A stretch of DNA of 23,612 nt from Kipferlia bialata (Eukaryota > Fornicata), in the NCBI GenBank assembly GCA_003568945.1, contig BDIP01000252.1:1-23612 (forward strand), in the 5' to 3' direction. The notes beneath the pieces are model-generated. The model saw only the letters and a list, made by a program, of their open reading frames with translations. It did not search any database and was not told where the DNA came from. The position numbers were made by a program, and so were the translations under genes. Below, piece after piece: positions 1 through 11,511 of the stretch. Position 1 is the stretch's first letter, and each line of letters begins with the position of its first letter.

Positions 1-55
1 GGGCCCCCCCCTTTTTTTTTTTCTTTCCCCCCCCCCCCCCCCCCCCCCACCCCAG
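1..55 (+). repeat. C/T homopolymer tract at the end of a PUS3 intron
   Basis: The first 55 bases are runs of C, then T, then about 20 C, ending in CACCCCAG directly before the first readable PUS3 exon. The position fits the 3' end of an intron with a C-rich pyrimidine tract. The very long C run at a sequence edge could also partly reflect assembly or sequencing trouble. Confidence 0.6.
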
Positions 56-2549
56 CACCTCTTCCAGGCCCTGCAGCATGTGTGTCTTGTGCCTAAGGGG
101 TTCAAGCCCAGCCACCACAGGTTCGTGTATTGCATGTGCATGTTTCCACTCTGTATATTCATATCCCGACTCCATCCCACCCCAGGTTCTCCAGGGGCGG
201 CCGTACCGATGCCGGTGTCTCTGCTAGCGGACAGGTATAGATATGCTCTGTCGTCCTATCGACGGATGTCTCCCTCTCTGTCTCACCCCTAGGTGGTGGC
301 TCTCTGGGTCCGTGCTGCCTCTATGGAGGGTAGTGCCACTGTGAGAGGTGTCCAAAACATTCCCCAGGTTAGATATATATAGACATGTAAAGACATCCAT
401 GGCGATATATACATGAAGACATCGGCTTAGGTTTACTGTATGGTGTTGCATACCCTATGTTCCTATATATGTTCCTATACATGTGGCATATGCCCCTAAC
501 CCCTAGGACATGTACCTGTACAACAGGAACCCAAGGGACAGTGCACCCGAGGCACCCATGGAGAGAGAGCTCAACTACTGCAAGATGCTGAACTCAGGTA
601 CCGCTCTCTTCCATCCCTGATCTACCCTCTACCCCCCCTGCCTCTACCCCCCAGCTCTTCCTCAGTCTGTGGCAGTCAGGGCTTGGTCCCCAGTCCACGT
701 GTCCTTCCACTCCCGCTTCAATGCCACAGGCAGAAGCTACAGGTATGCAGTATATGTCCCTATCCAGTCAATATGCTGCTCTCCGCTATACATCCCGGCC
801 CACCCCCCAGATACCTGATCCCCGATGCTGCCCGTCTGGATGTGCCTGCCATGCAGAGAGCGGCACAGGACTTCCAGGGGGAGCACGACTTCACTAACTT
901 CTGCAAGGTGGGGATAGTATATATGCGTTGAATGAACTATGTCGTCGTCCCTTCGTCTCACCGCCAGGCTGACCTTGAGACATACTCCCACCACGACAGA
1001 GTGATGCGTACCGTATCGGTGACCAGGCAGCCTGACGCCTCAGTGGCAGTGGCGGTGCAGGTACAGTGTGTGTGTGTGTGTGATACTGTTTGTAAGAGCT
1101 GTTAGTATTATGACGATTGTCATTAGAGTGCAATCGGCAGCAGTCGTTTCATGGATGGATACTCTACGCCCCCGTCTTGCAAAGACCCCTGTCTCACCCC
1201 AGGGCACTGCCTTCCTCTACCACCAGGTGCGGTGCATGGTGGCCATTCTCATGAGGTATCGGTGTCATGAGTCTCTCTCTCTCTCTCTCCCTCTCACTGC
1301 CAGAGTTGGTTCCCACCTAGAGTCCGTATCGATCGTTCGCAGGATGCTCTCCAGAGAGCCTCCCTTCCAGGACAAGCCTACCTATGCCCCTGCATCGCCC
1401 TTCCCACTCTGTCTAGTGGGAGTCATGTACGTAGCTGCCCTCTCCCTCTCCCTCTCCCTCTGTCTCTCCCTCTTCCTCTGTCTCTTGTCTCACAGCAGGT
1501 ATCCTGAGAACTCATTCCGCTGGTGGGTCTCGCCACCCTTTGTGAGGTATGTGACTGTGTATCCCCTCTCTATTAGTGTAGACAGTGATTGGTGTGTACA
1601 GTAGAGTACCCTTGTGTATATTCACTGACCCCCCCCCCCCACCGCAGTGCCCCCCTGGCCTGTCACCTCCAGAGGGCAGCAGAGTACGAGGCCAGGGCAG
1701 CAGTCATGAGGGTGCTAGGTACCCGACACCCTACTCATACCCATGACCCATTTGCCCGTACTCACCCTAGCCTCGGACATTGTCGACGATTGCGATCAAG
1801 ACAGGTTCCGGGAGAGCGAGAGGGAGAGCGACCACCCTGACGAGGCGTGTCTGTGGAGCAGAAGCCCAGGTGGAGGAGACTAGTATATATATATACTGAT
1901 ATATAGTGATATTGAGCAGAAGCCCCGATGCGTAGCACTTGGCACTAGCGTCTCCCTACACCTCCACATATCATCCCTCACCCCCCCAGGCTTCCACCCC
2001 CTGACCCTGTCCTCAGCTAAGCCGAGGGGCCCTGGGAGGGTCACTCTGAGGGACACAGATGAGCACCGAGATGGGGCCGAGACGCTCAATGCCGAGGGGG
2101 ACTACCCCATGTACACGTACCCCGTCGACAGGGTGAGGCATCTGCATATCCCTCCCTCTCCCTACTTGTCACACATATATACACACTCACATACAGGTCA
2201 TGGCAGACATGCCGAGAGAGCCATCTATGAAGACTAGGCGGGAGCGGGCCAGTGTAAAGTTTGCGGATAGGTGAGATTGCAACATGATCCGTCTAATCAG
2301 TGTGCCTTCCTCTCCTCTATACAATCTACCCTCAGGCCTGCCTTCCAGCTACCCACCATGGAGCAGCCACTGAGAGAGACGGTCAGGAACAAGGACGGGG
2401 TGTGTGTGGAGCTGGGGTCAGACACTGCACTCCACGCTGAGGGTGTGGTTGATAGCCTAGAGTCCACCCTTGGGTGTAGACCAGACACAGACAAGGTAGA
2501 CGAACCAGACGCCAAGCGTCGCCCAGATTCGCAGGCTAGCGGTTCGTGA
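56..2549 (+). CDS. PUS3: tRNA pseudouridine(38/39) synthase Pus3/Deg1, 5' partial
   Basis: Isomerises uridine to pseudouridine at positions 38/39 of the tRNA anticodon arm. Fifteen exons: 56-120, 186-234, 293-367, 507-597, 655-742, 811-907, 968-1060, 1203-1255, 1304-1426, 1499-1546, 1648-1718, 1771-1869, 1990-2132, 2197-2270, 2336-2549. They give 460 residues in one frame to TGA. The TruA-family catalytic motif reads FSRGGRTDAGVSA, with the nucleophile Asp at 208-210. The FSR..GRTD.GVSA form fits Pus3/Deg1 better than Pus1 (GRTDKGVHA). Further family blocks are ELNYCKMLN, FHSRFNATGRSYRY, GEHDFTNFCK and TAFLYHQVRCMVAILMR. The N-terminal part before LFQAL lies outside the window. The C-terminal 180 residues are poorly conserved and partly acidic (RFRESERESDHPDE). 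The family assignment is firm. Exon ends in the divergent C-terminal part are less certain. Confidence 0.93.
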
Positions 2550-2806
2550 ATATATCGTTATGTTGTTTGGCTGGTGTTTTCGATGTCACAATGTGACAGG
2601 CTCCTCGATGTGTATTTATGGCGTCAAAAGGGTGTAGAGCTCTCTCTCAGAGGCGTTACAGTGTAAGCTCTATCTAGAGTGCTACCTCAGCCTGACGACT
2701 CCTACTATCCAGGACTCGGTCGAGGAGTGGTAGTAGAACGTACAACTGGTCTGAAGGGTATCTGACCCCTGCGGCTGGTGTGCGTGAGGACTAGAGAGAG
2801 CCAGAG
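2550..2806. other. Intergenic region between PUS3 and SEC16
   Basis: 257 bp holding the PUS3 3' end and the SEC16 5' flank. It contains a perfect 15-nt palindrome 35 nt after the PUS3 stop. No further gene, RNA or promoter motif could be supported. Confidence 0.6.
2584..2598. repeat. 15-nt palindrome downstream of PUS3
   Basis: TGTCACA and TGTGACA flank a single A, a perfect 7-1-7 inverted repeat 35 nt after the PUS3 stop codon. It has the same design as other intergenic palindromes in this window and may be a 3' end or binding signal. The function is inference. Confidence 0.6.
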
Positions 2807-5800
2807 ATGGATGACGGCATTGGATTCTTTGACGATGACTTCGGTGGGGAGCAGGAGTCCCCAGAGCTTGGCAGTGCAGGTGGGTGCCATGCAGGGGTAA
2901 TGTGTACGGTATACCTGTGAGGGACTCCGTAGAGTCAGTGGTGTGTTCAGTTCTCTTTCGGTGTGTCCAACACATAGTTGACGTCTCTTGTTGCTATGTG
3001 TATCTGATGGCATAATAGTGATACAGGGCGTGTCTTCATATCAGCATTATGCTGTATATATTGCGGAGAACTGTGTGTTAGGGGGAGAGGGGGGGGGGGG
3101 TGACTACGGTATATATATGTCACCAATCTCACTGTTGTGCCTGTCAGTCCCACTCATATCCCAGGACTAGGAGCCAACCACTTTGCCCCCTTGCAGCCTG
3201 CTCTGCCGCATAGTCATGTCAGTCAGGAACCAGTAAACCAGGCAGTGGCTCCTCCAGGTGTCTTGCTGTTGATGTGTCTCTACACAGTATCTACCCCAAC
3301 TGCCCTCCCACCCTTGCCGAGACCTTATCTCTGTCCTGTCCTCACCCCCAGTGTTCCATGAACCCACCCCCATCCCCCCTGGTTTCATAGCCACAGCCTC
3401 TGCCCACCATGTGGCCCCTCCGGCCCAATACACCCAGCTCGTGGTGCAACCTGCCCCCTCAGCAGACGATGGCTTCTTCAACGACCTTCCCCTCGAGGGG
3501 CAGGGTGCCGCATCTGACGCACAGGGTCAGGCAGAGGCGGATGCCTTCTTTGACTACGGTCTGCCTGACATGCCAGGGGCAGGGGGGGTGTCACATGGGT
3601 ATGAGGAGGACGAGGCCGGGTTCTTCGACCAGCCCCACCCAGAGGAGACGAGGGGAGGGGCAGAGCAGGGAGCGCCACTCCACGAGAGTGACCTGCTCCC
3701 TCAGCCCTCACAGACTGTCCCTGAGGGTGTGGAGGGAGGGAGTGCAGGTGCGGCCCAGGGCATGCTCTCTTCAGGCATGCCAGGAGAGATGCCTGGGGAG
3801 ATGGGTGGCAGTGGGGTGGACTTCTTCTCCGACCTCTCCCCTGACACCATGACCCAGGTGGAGGGGCAGGAGACAGAGGCAGAGGCAGAGGCAGAGGCAG
3901 AGGCAGAGGCAGAGGCAGTTGGTGTCCTTCCCACACCCTCCCCCGTCCTCACCTCAGTCTCTCTCCCTGAGAGAGAGAGGCCCCACCATGAGCCAACCCC
4001 AGTCTCTGTCTCTTCCACATCCTCCCTCTCCCGCACCCCTGTGGATCCCCTTGCAGGTGGCAGGCACAGTGTGGCCTCCTCGCCAGCAGACCTGGGGGGA
4101 GAGGGCGAGGAGAAGGGAGCCAGTGTAGCTCCCCCTCCCCCTAGCTATGCACCTCCCCCTCCGTCATACTCGGCCCCCCCACCCTCCTACGGCGCTGCCC
4201 CCCGGGCCACTGGATACACCCAGCGCCGCCCCTCTGCCACAGCCACCCCCCCAGGTACCTCAGGTGCCTTGGGTGCCCCCCCAGCCATGCCCCCCATGAT
4301 GCTGGGGGGTGCCATGCCTGGGCAGCTCGAGGCCCTCATCGTACCCACGCCAGGTGCGGTCTCTATCCAGTATCCCTTCTCGTTTCCGATACACTCTCAC
4401 TCTATACCCTCTACTGTCTCACTGTGTCTCTGACTCAGGTGGTGCCTTCCCTTCCCTCCCTTACGGAACACCAGAGTCAGAAGAGGGGAGAGAGAGAGAG
4501 AGAGGCATGAAGAGGGAAGCAAAGCTTGCCAGGGAGAGAGAAGCCGAGGCAGAGAGGGAGAGGGAGATGCAGCGCGCTCTGGAGCTTGAGCAAGAGAGAG
4601 AGAGACAGGCAGAGCTGGATAGAGAGAAGGAGAGAGAGGCTGAGAGGGAGAGGCAGGCAGCCAGGGAAAGACAGGCAGCCCTTGAGAGGGAGGAGCAGCT
4701 GTGTAGGGAGAGAGAAGCCGACAGGGAGAGGGAGAGAGAGAGAGAGGCCCTGCTTGAGAGGGAGAGAGAAGCCCAGAGAGAGAGAGAAGCCGAGATGGAG
4801 AGGGAGAGGCAGCGTCAGGTGGAGCTAGCAGCCGAGCAGGAGAGAGAGAGACTAGCGGAGCTTGAGAGAGAGAGGGAGAGGGAAGCTCAGCGTCAGCTAG
4901 ACCTGCAGAGAGAGAGGGAAAGAGAGGCTAGGCTAGCAGAGGAGAGATTGGAGGAGGAAAGAGCGGCTGAGAGAGAGAGAGAGAGACTTGCGGAGGAGGA
5001 AGCAGAGAGAAAGAGAGAGAGGGAGAGAGCTCTGGCTGAGCAGCGCGGTGTCAAGGTCGTTGGGAGTGAGTCTCCGACCCTGACCCCCCTCCCCCTCCCC
5101 CTTGTGTCCTCCTCCCGACCCTCAGACGTCCTAGCAGCCCTGGACAGAAGGGTGTCAGAGTGTGAGGACAGGGTGCGTGAGGTCCCACTCTACTGTAGTC
5201 AGTGTTCTATTGTAGTCAGTGTTCTATGGTAGTTAGTGTTCTATTGTAGTTAGTGTTCTTTCCCGAGATAGTTGTAACTGACCTTAGGGCGACCACGACA
5301 CCGCTGTGCTCTACAGTGCCCTGAGGCTCAGACTGGGCCTCAGCACGGGGTGCATAGTGGGGGATGGGCTAGACGCTACACAGAGCATGTGCGAGCTCCT
5401 CATCAGGTGCCACACAATAGTTGCATATATTGGTGGCTTGGATATAGCTCTGGTATTGATGGTTTGTATGTTGGTGTGGCTTCTGTTCCCAGAGTAATCT
5501 CCTGTCTCACCCATAGGACCTGGGAGGCAGGTGAGAGGGACGCCAGAGACAGAGAGAGAGAGCAGGCCGAGCGCATGGCTGGTGCATCCCCGCTCAGAAT
5601 AGGTGGGCAGTCTGTGACATATGGCATGAGTACAGTATGTGTTAGTCTCTCTCACCCCCAGCAGACATAGACACCATTGGTGGGTTTGGGTCTGTAGTGC
5701 AGCTGACCAGTGCCCTGACTAAGGTATATAGTGGTGGGTCATGCTCTATACATAGACGATCACCCCACCATATCATAACATACATCATATCCCTTTACCC

Positions 5801-8800
5801 ATACCCTTACCCCTCACTCCTAGGATGGTATTGAGCAGGCCTTCCAGGATGCCCTAGGTGCTGAGCGCTTCACCGCGGCATACCTTCTGGCCGCAGTGGC
5901 CAAGAGGACAGACTGGCAGGTGGGGTGGACACACACTACACGGGACGTGTTGGAATAGAGGAAGCTGGTGCAGAACAGAGGGTCCTTTTCTCTCTCTCTC
6001 ACCTTAGGCCCTAGTGACCGAGACCCTTCTGGGCGAGATCTCGGCCACGGCCCCGGCCCTATTCAAACTGATATCGGCATCCAACGAGAGGTGGGGAGGG
6101 GTGGTGCTTCAGTATTTCCATACTCAATTGCTCACCCCATTGTTCTTGCGTCCTCTCATCCCTAGGGAGCTGACCGATGACGCCGTGTCTGGGCCTGGTG
6201 CTGCGGCACACTGGATGCCCCTACTGGCCAGGTGGGTCTATATGTATTATAGTATAGCTTCCAATCTCCACTCTTCCCCCCTCCCCCCTCACCCAGACTC
6301 ATCTCTGCTGGAAAGAGAGACACTGACGACACCGATGACCCTGACCGTGCCCTGGCCCAGGAGGGACCGGGCATGGCGTCACCCCCCTCTCTCTTCTACT
6401 CGCCTGTCCTGGTGAGGCGCATGGTCCTACTGGCCTCCGCCCTCTACAACGTGAGTGACACACATGCCTCTCTCTCTTCCCTCTCTCTCACTGATACTTA
6501 CCCAGGTTGGTAGCATCGTCCCTTGTCATGCTGTCCTGGTGGTGGCTGGAATGGTCCCCTACGTAGGTATGGCCACCTGGGTCTGGTAGTCTCTGTCACT
6601 CTCCGTCTCTCCCTCCCTACCTGTTGTTCCTCACCCCCTAGGTGCCCCCTTCGACTTCGACATTGTGGGTCTGGGGGTGGGGACAGAGAGAGGCAGGGAC
6701 AGGGAGAGAGACAGGGAGTCCGAGGCAGACGTCTGGGGCTGGAGGGCAGTGGCCGCCAACCCAGCTGTCCTCGAGGTCACAGAGGTGCAGTTGTGTGAAT
6801 ATCCAGTGCATGTGTGTATGTGTACCCTTACCTCACTCTAGGTATATGAGTATGTCATGCAGCGTCACTTCATAGCTGCGGACCTGCTCGCTGGGGACGG
6901 GGAGAGAGAGGGACAGGCAGAGAGGGTGGCCGAGGCCCTCCCCTCAGTATGTCTGGGACCCATCCCATTCATACCCTCGGAGCTGGAAGGTTGGTGAGAT
7001 TGGAGGAGTGATTGTCACATACTCGTGTATGTTAGTGTCAGTATATCGTGCCTCTTACCCCAGGCTTCCCCTACCCCGCCACCCCGTCCCCCTCCCCCTC
7101 CAAGAGGAGTAGGGCAGAGAGAGAGAGAGAGTTTGGCATGGAGGGGGAGATGAGTGACGACGACTCTTTCCTGGACATGCTGGACGATGACGACCTAGGT
7201 GCGTATCTGTGCAGTACTCCATCCCCCACTCATCTGTGTGTCCCTCTCTCCATTGCTGATGCCCAGGCCTCGACCTCGATGGAGACGACGCCCTTCCCCC
7301 CCTGCCTCCCCCGCACGCATCCCTGTCCAGGCTGCCGTTCTTCCCATTCCTCGTCCCTTTCCAGGTAGATGCGTTATACACATGTCGCTACTGCTAGTTC
7401 ACTCACTTCGTTTCAGATGTCTCTGACCCTTTAGATGCAGCGCGTGGCCGGTACTCTTCCCCAGCGCACTGCTAGGGTGGGCGCCGTTGTCGCTGCCCCC
7501 CTGTCCCCTGCCTTCCACTTCAGCCCGGCCACCCCGGGTAGCAAGGCAGAGAGAGAGTGCCGGTCTGCCTATCTGGAGGCAGCCATCAAGAGGTGCGTGG
7601 TACTGTCTCGGATTCCCAAGTCGGTGGCGGAGACTGCTGAGAGGGAGAGAGAGAGAGACGGTCTCGACAGAGGGCAGGGCTATGCCCCCCTCCACGCCCA
7701 CTCCATGAGTCTGTCGAGGTCCCTGCCCATGGGTCTCTTCTGCCAGGTACCTCTCTCTCCATGTATGTTGACTTCCACCCCCACATACACTCATACCATC
7801 TGTCTCTGTCTGTCTCTGTCTGTCTCACCCCCTAGGCCTCTCTGGTACCTGTCGACCCCCTAGCTGCAGCTGCCTGGAACAGTCAGGGCAGGCAGGGCAT
7901 GGCACTCAGGAGGGACGGGCTCAGGGGGGGGTTGCTCTGTCACTGTGACAAGGTACTATGCTCTGTGCTATACTTCTCTTTGCAGCTACTCCATGCCATA
8001 GATCTGTCTCCTCTCTCCCTCTGACCCCAGTCTCTGTGGCTAGGCGACTCTGAAACCATGCGTGCTCTCCCCTCTGTGCTGAGTGTCCTATCCTCCTCTG
8101 CCTCAGACCGCAGTGGCCTCAGTGTGCATGTGCCCTCGGAGAGAGAGGCCCAGAAGGGGGTACTCAGGAGTGCCTCGTTCGGTGCCCTGCCCCAGCTGGT
8201 CAGGAAGAGCCAGAGCCAGAGCAGGTACGGCATGTGTCAGTTAGTATATGGACATTGAACCCCTAGGCTCTAAATGGATATATCTGACTCTAGGTCTGTG
8301 ATGGTTGGCACCCCCCCTCCCAGTGCCATTCCCTTCAGACAAGCAGCACGAGAGGGAGAGAGGGCGAGGGAGAGAGAGAGAGACGCCCAGGCCAGGCAGA
8401 ATGCTATGGTCCCAACCCAGTCAGGTACCGGGGCTAGTATACACAGCATGCATCTCATGGTCAAGGATGAATATATATTTGACTCTGTGTCCTGCAATTC
8501 TTCCACCCTCACCCCCAGTAACCGCCCCCGCCTCTGTGTTTGCGCCCTCTGTCCAGAGGCACAGGGAGGCAGACGGTGTCATACGTCCAGGGGTGTCTAA
8601 GAGACAGCCCCTGATGGGTGCCCCTGCCGGTGCAAGTGCAGGGGGGGCAGGGAGGGGCGGGCCCCTGATGCCTACATACCCTGTAACCCAGCAGCCTATG
8701 TCTATGCCTGTGCCTGTCGCCAGTGGGGCAAGGGCGCCCCTTGCAGCGGCACAGCCCTCCTACCAGGAGGTCCCCTCCCAGCCCCCTCAGCAGCAGAGAG

Positions 8801-11511
8801 GGCCCCTGGCCCCCATAGGGATACCCCAGGAGGGGACGGGCCCTGTGTACCAGGTGGAGCCAGACGGGTTCCACACCCCAGCTGGCACAGTGGCCCAAGT
8901 GATGAGGGGGGTGCCTCAGCCCCAGGGGGGGGCAGGACAAGTGCAGCCGGAGCAGGGACCCGTGCCCCTCCAGGGTATGGAGGCTCTGGGGACACAGGCC
9001 GTGCGGCACACAGAGGTGCGGGGCAGTGGGGCTGGTGCCATACCGGCCCCTGAGCCCCTGCAGCCAGTGTCTGCTGTGGCCACTGTGACTGCCCCTCCGC
9101 ATACTGCTGCCTCTGCCCTGGGGAGTGGGGGGCAGGAACCCGTCCCTACCCACCAGGCACCAGCCCAGGGAGGGAGTCTGTTTGGGATCTATGACGAGCA
9201 GCACATGGTGGAGGTCCCAGGCCGTGAGGAGAGAGACGTCGTTGCGGCATCTGAACCCCAGAGGGAGAGACAGCTGGAGCCCTCTGAGTCTCTGTTCTAC
9301 AGTGCCCCAGGCAGTGAGGCATACCCAGACAGCGACACCGGCCTGGCCCCTCTCAACCCACCCCTAGGGGGGGCAGAGAGAGAGGCCCCCGGGAAGGCAT
9401 ACGGTCACTGGGACAGAGACGAGGAGAGAGAGAGAGAGAGAGAGACTGACATGAGGGTGGTGGGCCGTGACAGTGACGTGTCCACCGTAGAGACCCCCCA
9501 GCCTCTGAGGCAGCACAGCAATGGGGGCCAGAGCCAGGCAGCGCCTCTTGGGAGGGGACTCGGCTACCAGTCTCCCCCTTCCCTCGACCGCCCTCTCACC
9601 ATATCACACCCCTCCCGCTCCGGGTCTCGCTCTATCCCCCATGCCACACTGAGTCAGGGCGTGACGGAGGACGAGCCCCTGGGGTCCTTTGAGGCTCCGA
9701 TGTACCCCTCCCACGGTGAGGCAGGGAGGGAGGGAGGAGTAGAGGGTGATGCACAGGCACATGCCGAGACAGTGCAGGAGCCCCCCTTCGACCCCCTGTC
9801 TCTCTCCGACATGCCACCCCCCATGGTGCCCATACACAGTGTGGGTGACACTGGTATGCACGGTGCCCAGGGTACACACCCAGGGGCAGGGGAGGACAAG
9901 GGCCCTCTCGCCCCCATCGGTATAGCCGAGACTGCCATGGGTGGAGGTACCTACGGTATGGGCCAGGAGCCTCCACAGCAGGAGTCCGAGCCAGAGAGTG
10001 GCGCCGCAGCCGAGGTGTCTGATGCCGCAGGGGTGCCCCTCCCGCCCACCATGCCCCCACCCATGCCTGTCCCCATGGGGGGTGCTATGATGGGATTCAC
10101 CCCCATGGGGATGGGGGCTGAGCCTGCCGACTCTGCCCCTGCCACTGCCACCACTGGTAGGAAGTACCCAGGACGCCCTGCATCACAGAGGTTAGTAGGG
10201 CAGTCATTATTATCCACGTTTCCCTCTCTTACCCTTCAGACGTAGTGCGCGCCCTAGCTCTGTCCCCACCCCCGGCCTGTCCAATCCCTTTGCCAACCCA
10301 TTTGGTGCCACAGCATTGGCCCAGCCACCCCTCTCCAACGGGGCCATGGGTGAGTGTGTGTTCATGTCTATTCACATATCTTCTTTCTATGGTAGGCCAT
10401 TGGTATCTGACCCCCAGCCGCACCCCTCGGCTTCCAGCCCCTCCAGTCCCTGCCCCTCCCTCCCTCCGGCATGCCCCAGACAGGACCTGCCACTACAGGT
10501 ACTCACCGTATCCACACTCTCACGATATCCAGCTATTCCCTATCCAGAGATGTCTGCCTCGAGTGTCTACTCATCGTGTCTCCCATGTCGTGCTGTCTCA
10601 CCTCCAGGCCCGTCCTACCCTAGCCATGGGATGCGGAGTGCTCCGTCTGCCCCTCAGGCGCGTCTCTCTCACTCTCTACAGTACATTAATATCAATATGT
10701 ATATATAAATTTATATGAACTCCTTCCCAACGAGCCTTCACCACTGATATTTGTGTTATTAGCAACTGCCTCTGACACGCAGAGTGCATTCCCCACCCCT
10801 AGAATGGATGTACATGCATCCAGTCATGGACAGGAAACGGGGGGAGAGAGAGAGGCTGACACCTCAGAGAGGACGGGACTAGACGAGACTAGCGAGACAG
10901 AGACAGAGAGAGAGAGAGAGAGAGAGGAGGAGAGGCAGAAGGAGTCAAAGCCCAAGAAGGAGTCCAGGGGCTGGTTTGGACGCAAGAAGAAGAAGGTGGG
11001 TGGTCACATCTATGTTATGATTGGTCGTCTCCCCATTGTATTGTTTTCAACTCTTTCACACACTCTCTCTTTCTCTCTCCCTCTCCCTCCCTCTCTCTCT
11101 CTCTCTCCCCCTATCTGTCTCCCACCCCAGAAGGGCAAGGAGGAGGATGATGCCACCGAGATGGACCTTGGCAAGGAGAACAAGTGAGTGTATCACATAC
11201 CCTGCCGTTGTCAGTGACACTTCATAGTCCCATGTCTATACTGTATCCCTCACTGCCAGGTTTGTGTATGACGAGGGACTGAAGAAGTGGGTGACCCTGG
11301 ATAAGAACGGAAAGCCCATCATCGAAAGAGAGCCCACTCCCCCTCCCCCTCCCCCGTCCTCCCACGGGTGAGTCCAATTCACTGGATTCTGTCACTCCCC
11401 CCCTTCCCTGTTTCTCACCCCAGGTCTGTGGCGTCCTCCGTCTCCAACACACCCTCCATGAGCACAGGCATGGCCGCACCCTCATACAGACGCTACCCCA
11501 ACATGCTGTGA
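2807..11511 (+). CDS. SEC16: Protein transport protein Sec16 (COPII/ER exit site scaffold)
   Basis: Scaffold that organises COPII coat assembly at ER exit sites. Exons: 2807-2879, 3165-3257, 3352-4353, 4439-5172, 5288-5406, 5517-5602, 5665-5723, 5824-5919, 6008-6090, 6166-6231, 6297-6450, 6506-6566, 6642-6784, 6842-6989, 7064-7198, 7267-7364, 7435-7746, 7836-7952, 8031-8224, 8294-8424, 8519-10190, 10240-10349, 10418-10498, 10608-10680, 10803-10995, 11131-11183, 11260-11367, 11424-11511. All phases match, giving 2093 residues. N-terminus (1-390): disordered, with acidic FF motifs, a GAGGCA-encoded Glu-Ala run and three PPSY motifs. 405-590: Arg/Glu-rich coiled coil. 635-972 and perhaps beyond: central ACE1 helical domain, with LLIR, AAYLLAAVAK, VPCHAVLVVAGMVP and the family signature LEVTEVYEY. 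Then an acidic insert and a 1672-nt Pro/Gly-rich exon. C-terminus: GWFGRKKKK and KFVYDEGLKKWV, the typical Sec16 C-terminal block. The ATG is the first codon of the FF-motif region. An upstream leader exon cannot be excluded. Confidence 0.9.
3876..3917 (+). repeat. Seven tandem GAGGCA hexamers in SEC16 exon 3
   Basis: Seven uninterrupted copies of GAGGCA encode seven Glu-Ala dipeptides. Perfect copy identity suggests recent slippage expansion, and the length probably varies between strains. The frame is kept. Confidence 0.9.
4483..5040 (+). repeat. Purine-rich GA tract coding an Arg/Glu coiled coil
   Basis: About 560 nt of nearly pure GAGAGA, GAGAGG and GCAGAG triplets in SEC16 exon 4. They encode a long run dominated by Arg and Glu with Ala, Leu and Gln at intervals, which predicts a very stable charged single alpha helix or coiled coil directly before the ACE1 domain. 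It may help Sec16 self-assembly or simply be a tolerated microsatellite expansion. Confidence 0.85.
5194..5260 (+). repeat. Four tandem 17-mers inside a SEC16 intron
   Basis: Four copies of TGTAGTCAGTGTTCTAT (the last two with C to T at position 7, the third starting GG, the last one base short) fill the middle of the intron at 5173-5287. It looks like a small minisatellite. The copies form two pairs by shared substitutions. Confidence 0.85.

Noticed and set aside
1068-1604. A 178-codon continuous plus-strand ORF in PUS3 as a single exon
   Set aside because: It reads through introns with repetitive Leu-Ser runs from CT tracts. Removing the introns restores the PUS3 family sequence.
56-2549. 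Assigning the first gene to PUS1 instead of PUS3
   Set aside because: The motif around the catalytic Asp (SRGGRTDAGVSA) and GEHDFTNFCK follow the Pus3/Deg1 pattern and not the Pus1 AGRTDKGVHA pattern.
8509-9204. A 231-codon ORF antisense to the long SEC16 exon, and similar antisense ORFs at 3478-4036, 8702-8995 and 9632-10060
   Set aside because: They mirror GC-rich, Pro/Gly-rich coding sequence on the plus strand, have low-complexity peptides and match no family. Stop-poor antisense frames are expected there.
10681-10752. SEC16 intron acceptor at TTATTAG (10752), giving an exon starting ATASDTQS
   Set aside because: No donor in the right phase and with a good motif fits it. The donor GTACAT at 10681 with acceptor CCACCCCTAG at 10802 keeps frame and matches the local motif, though RNA evidence would be welcome.
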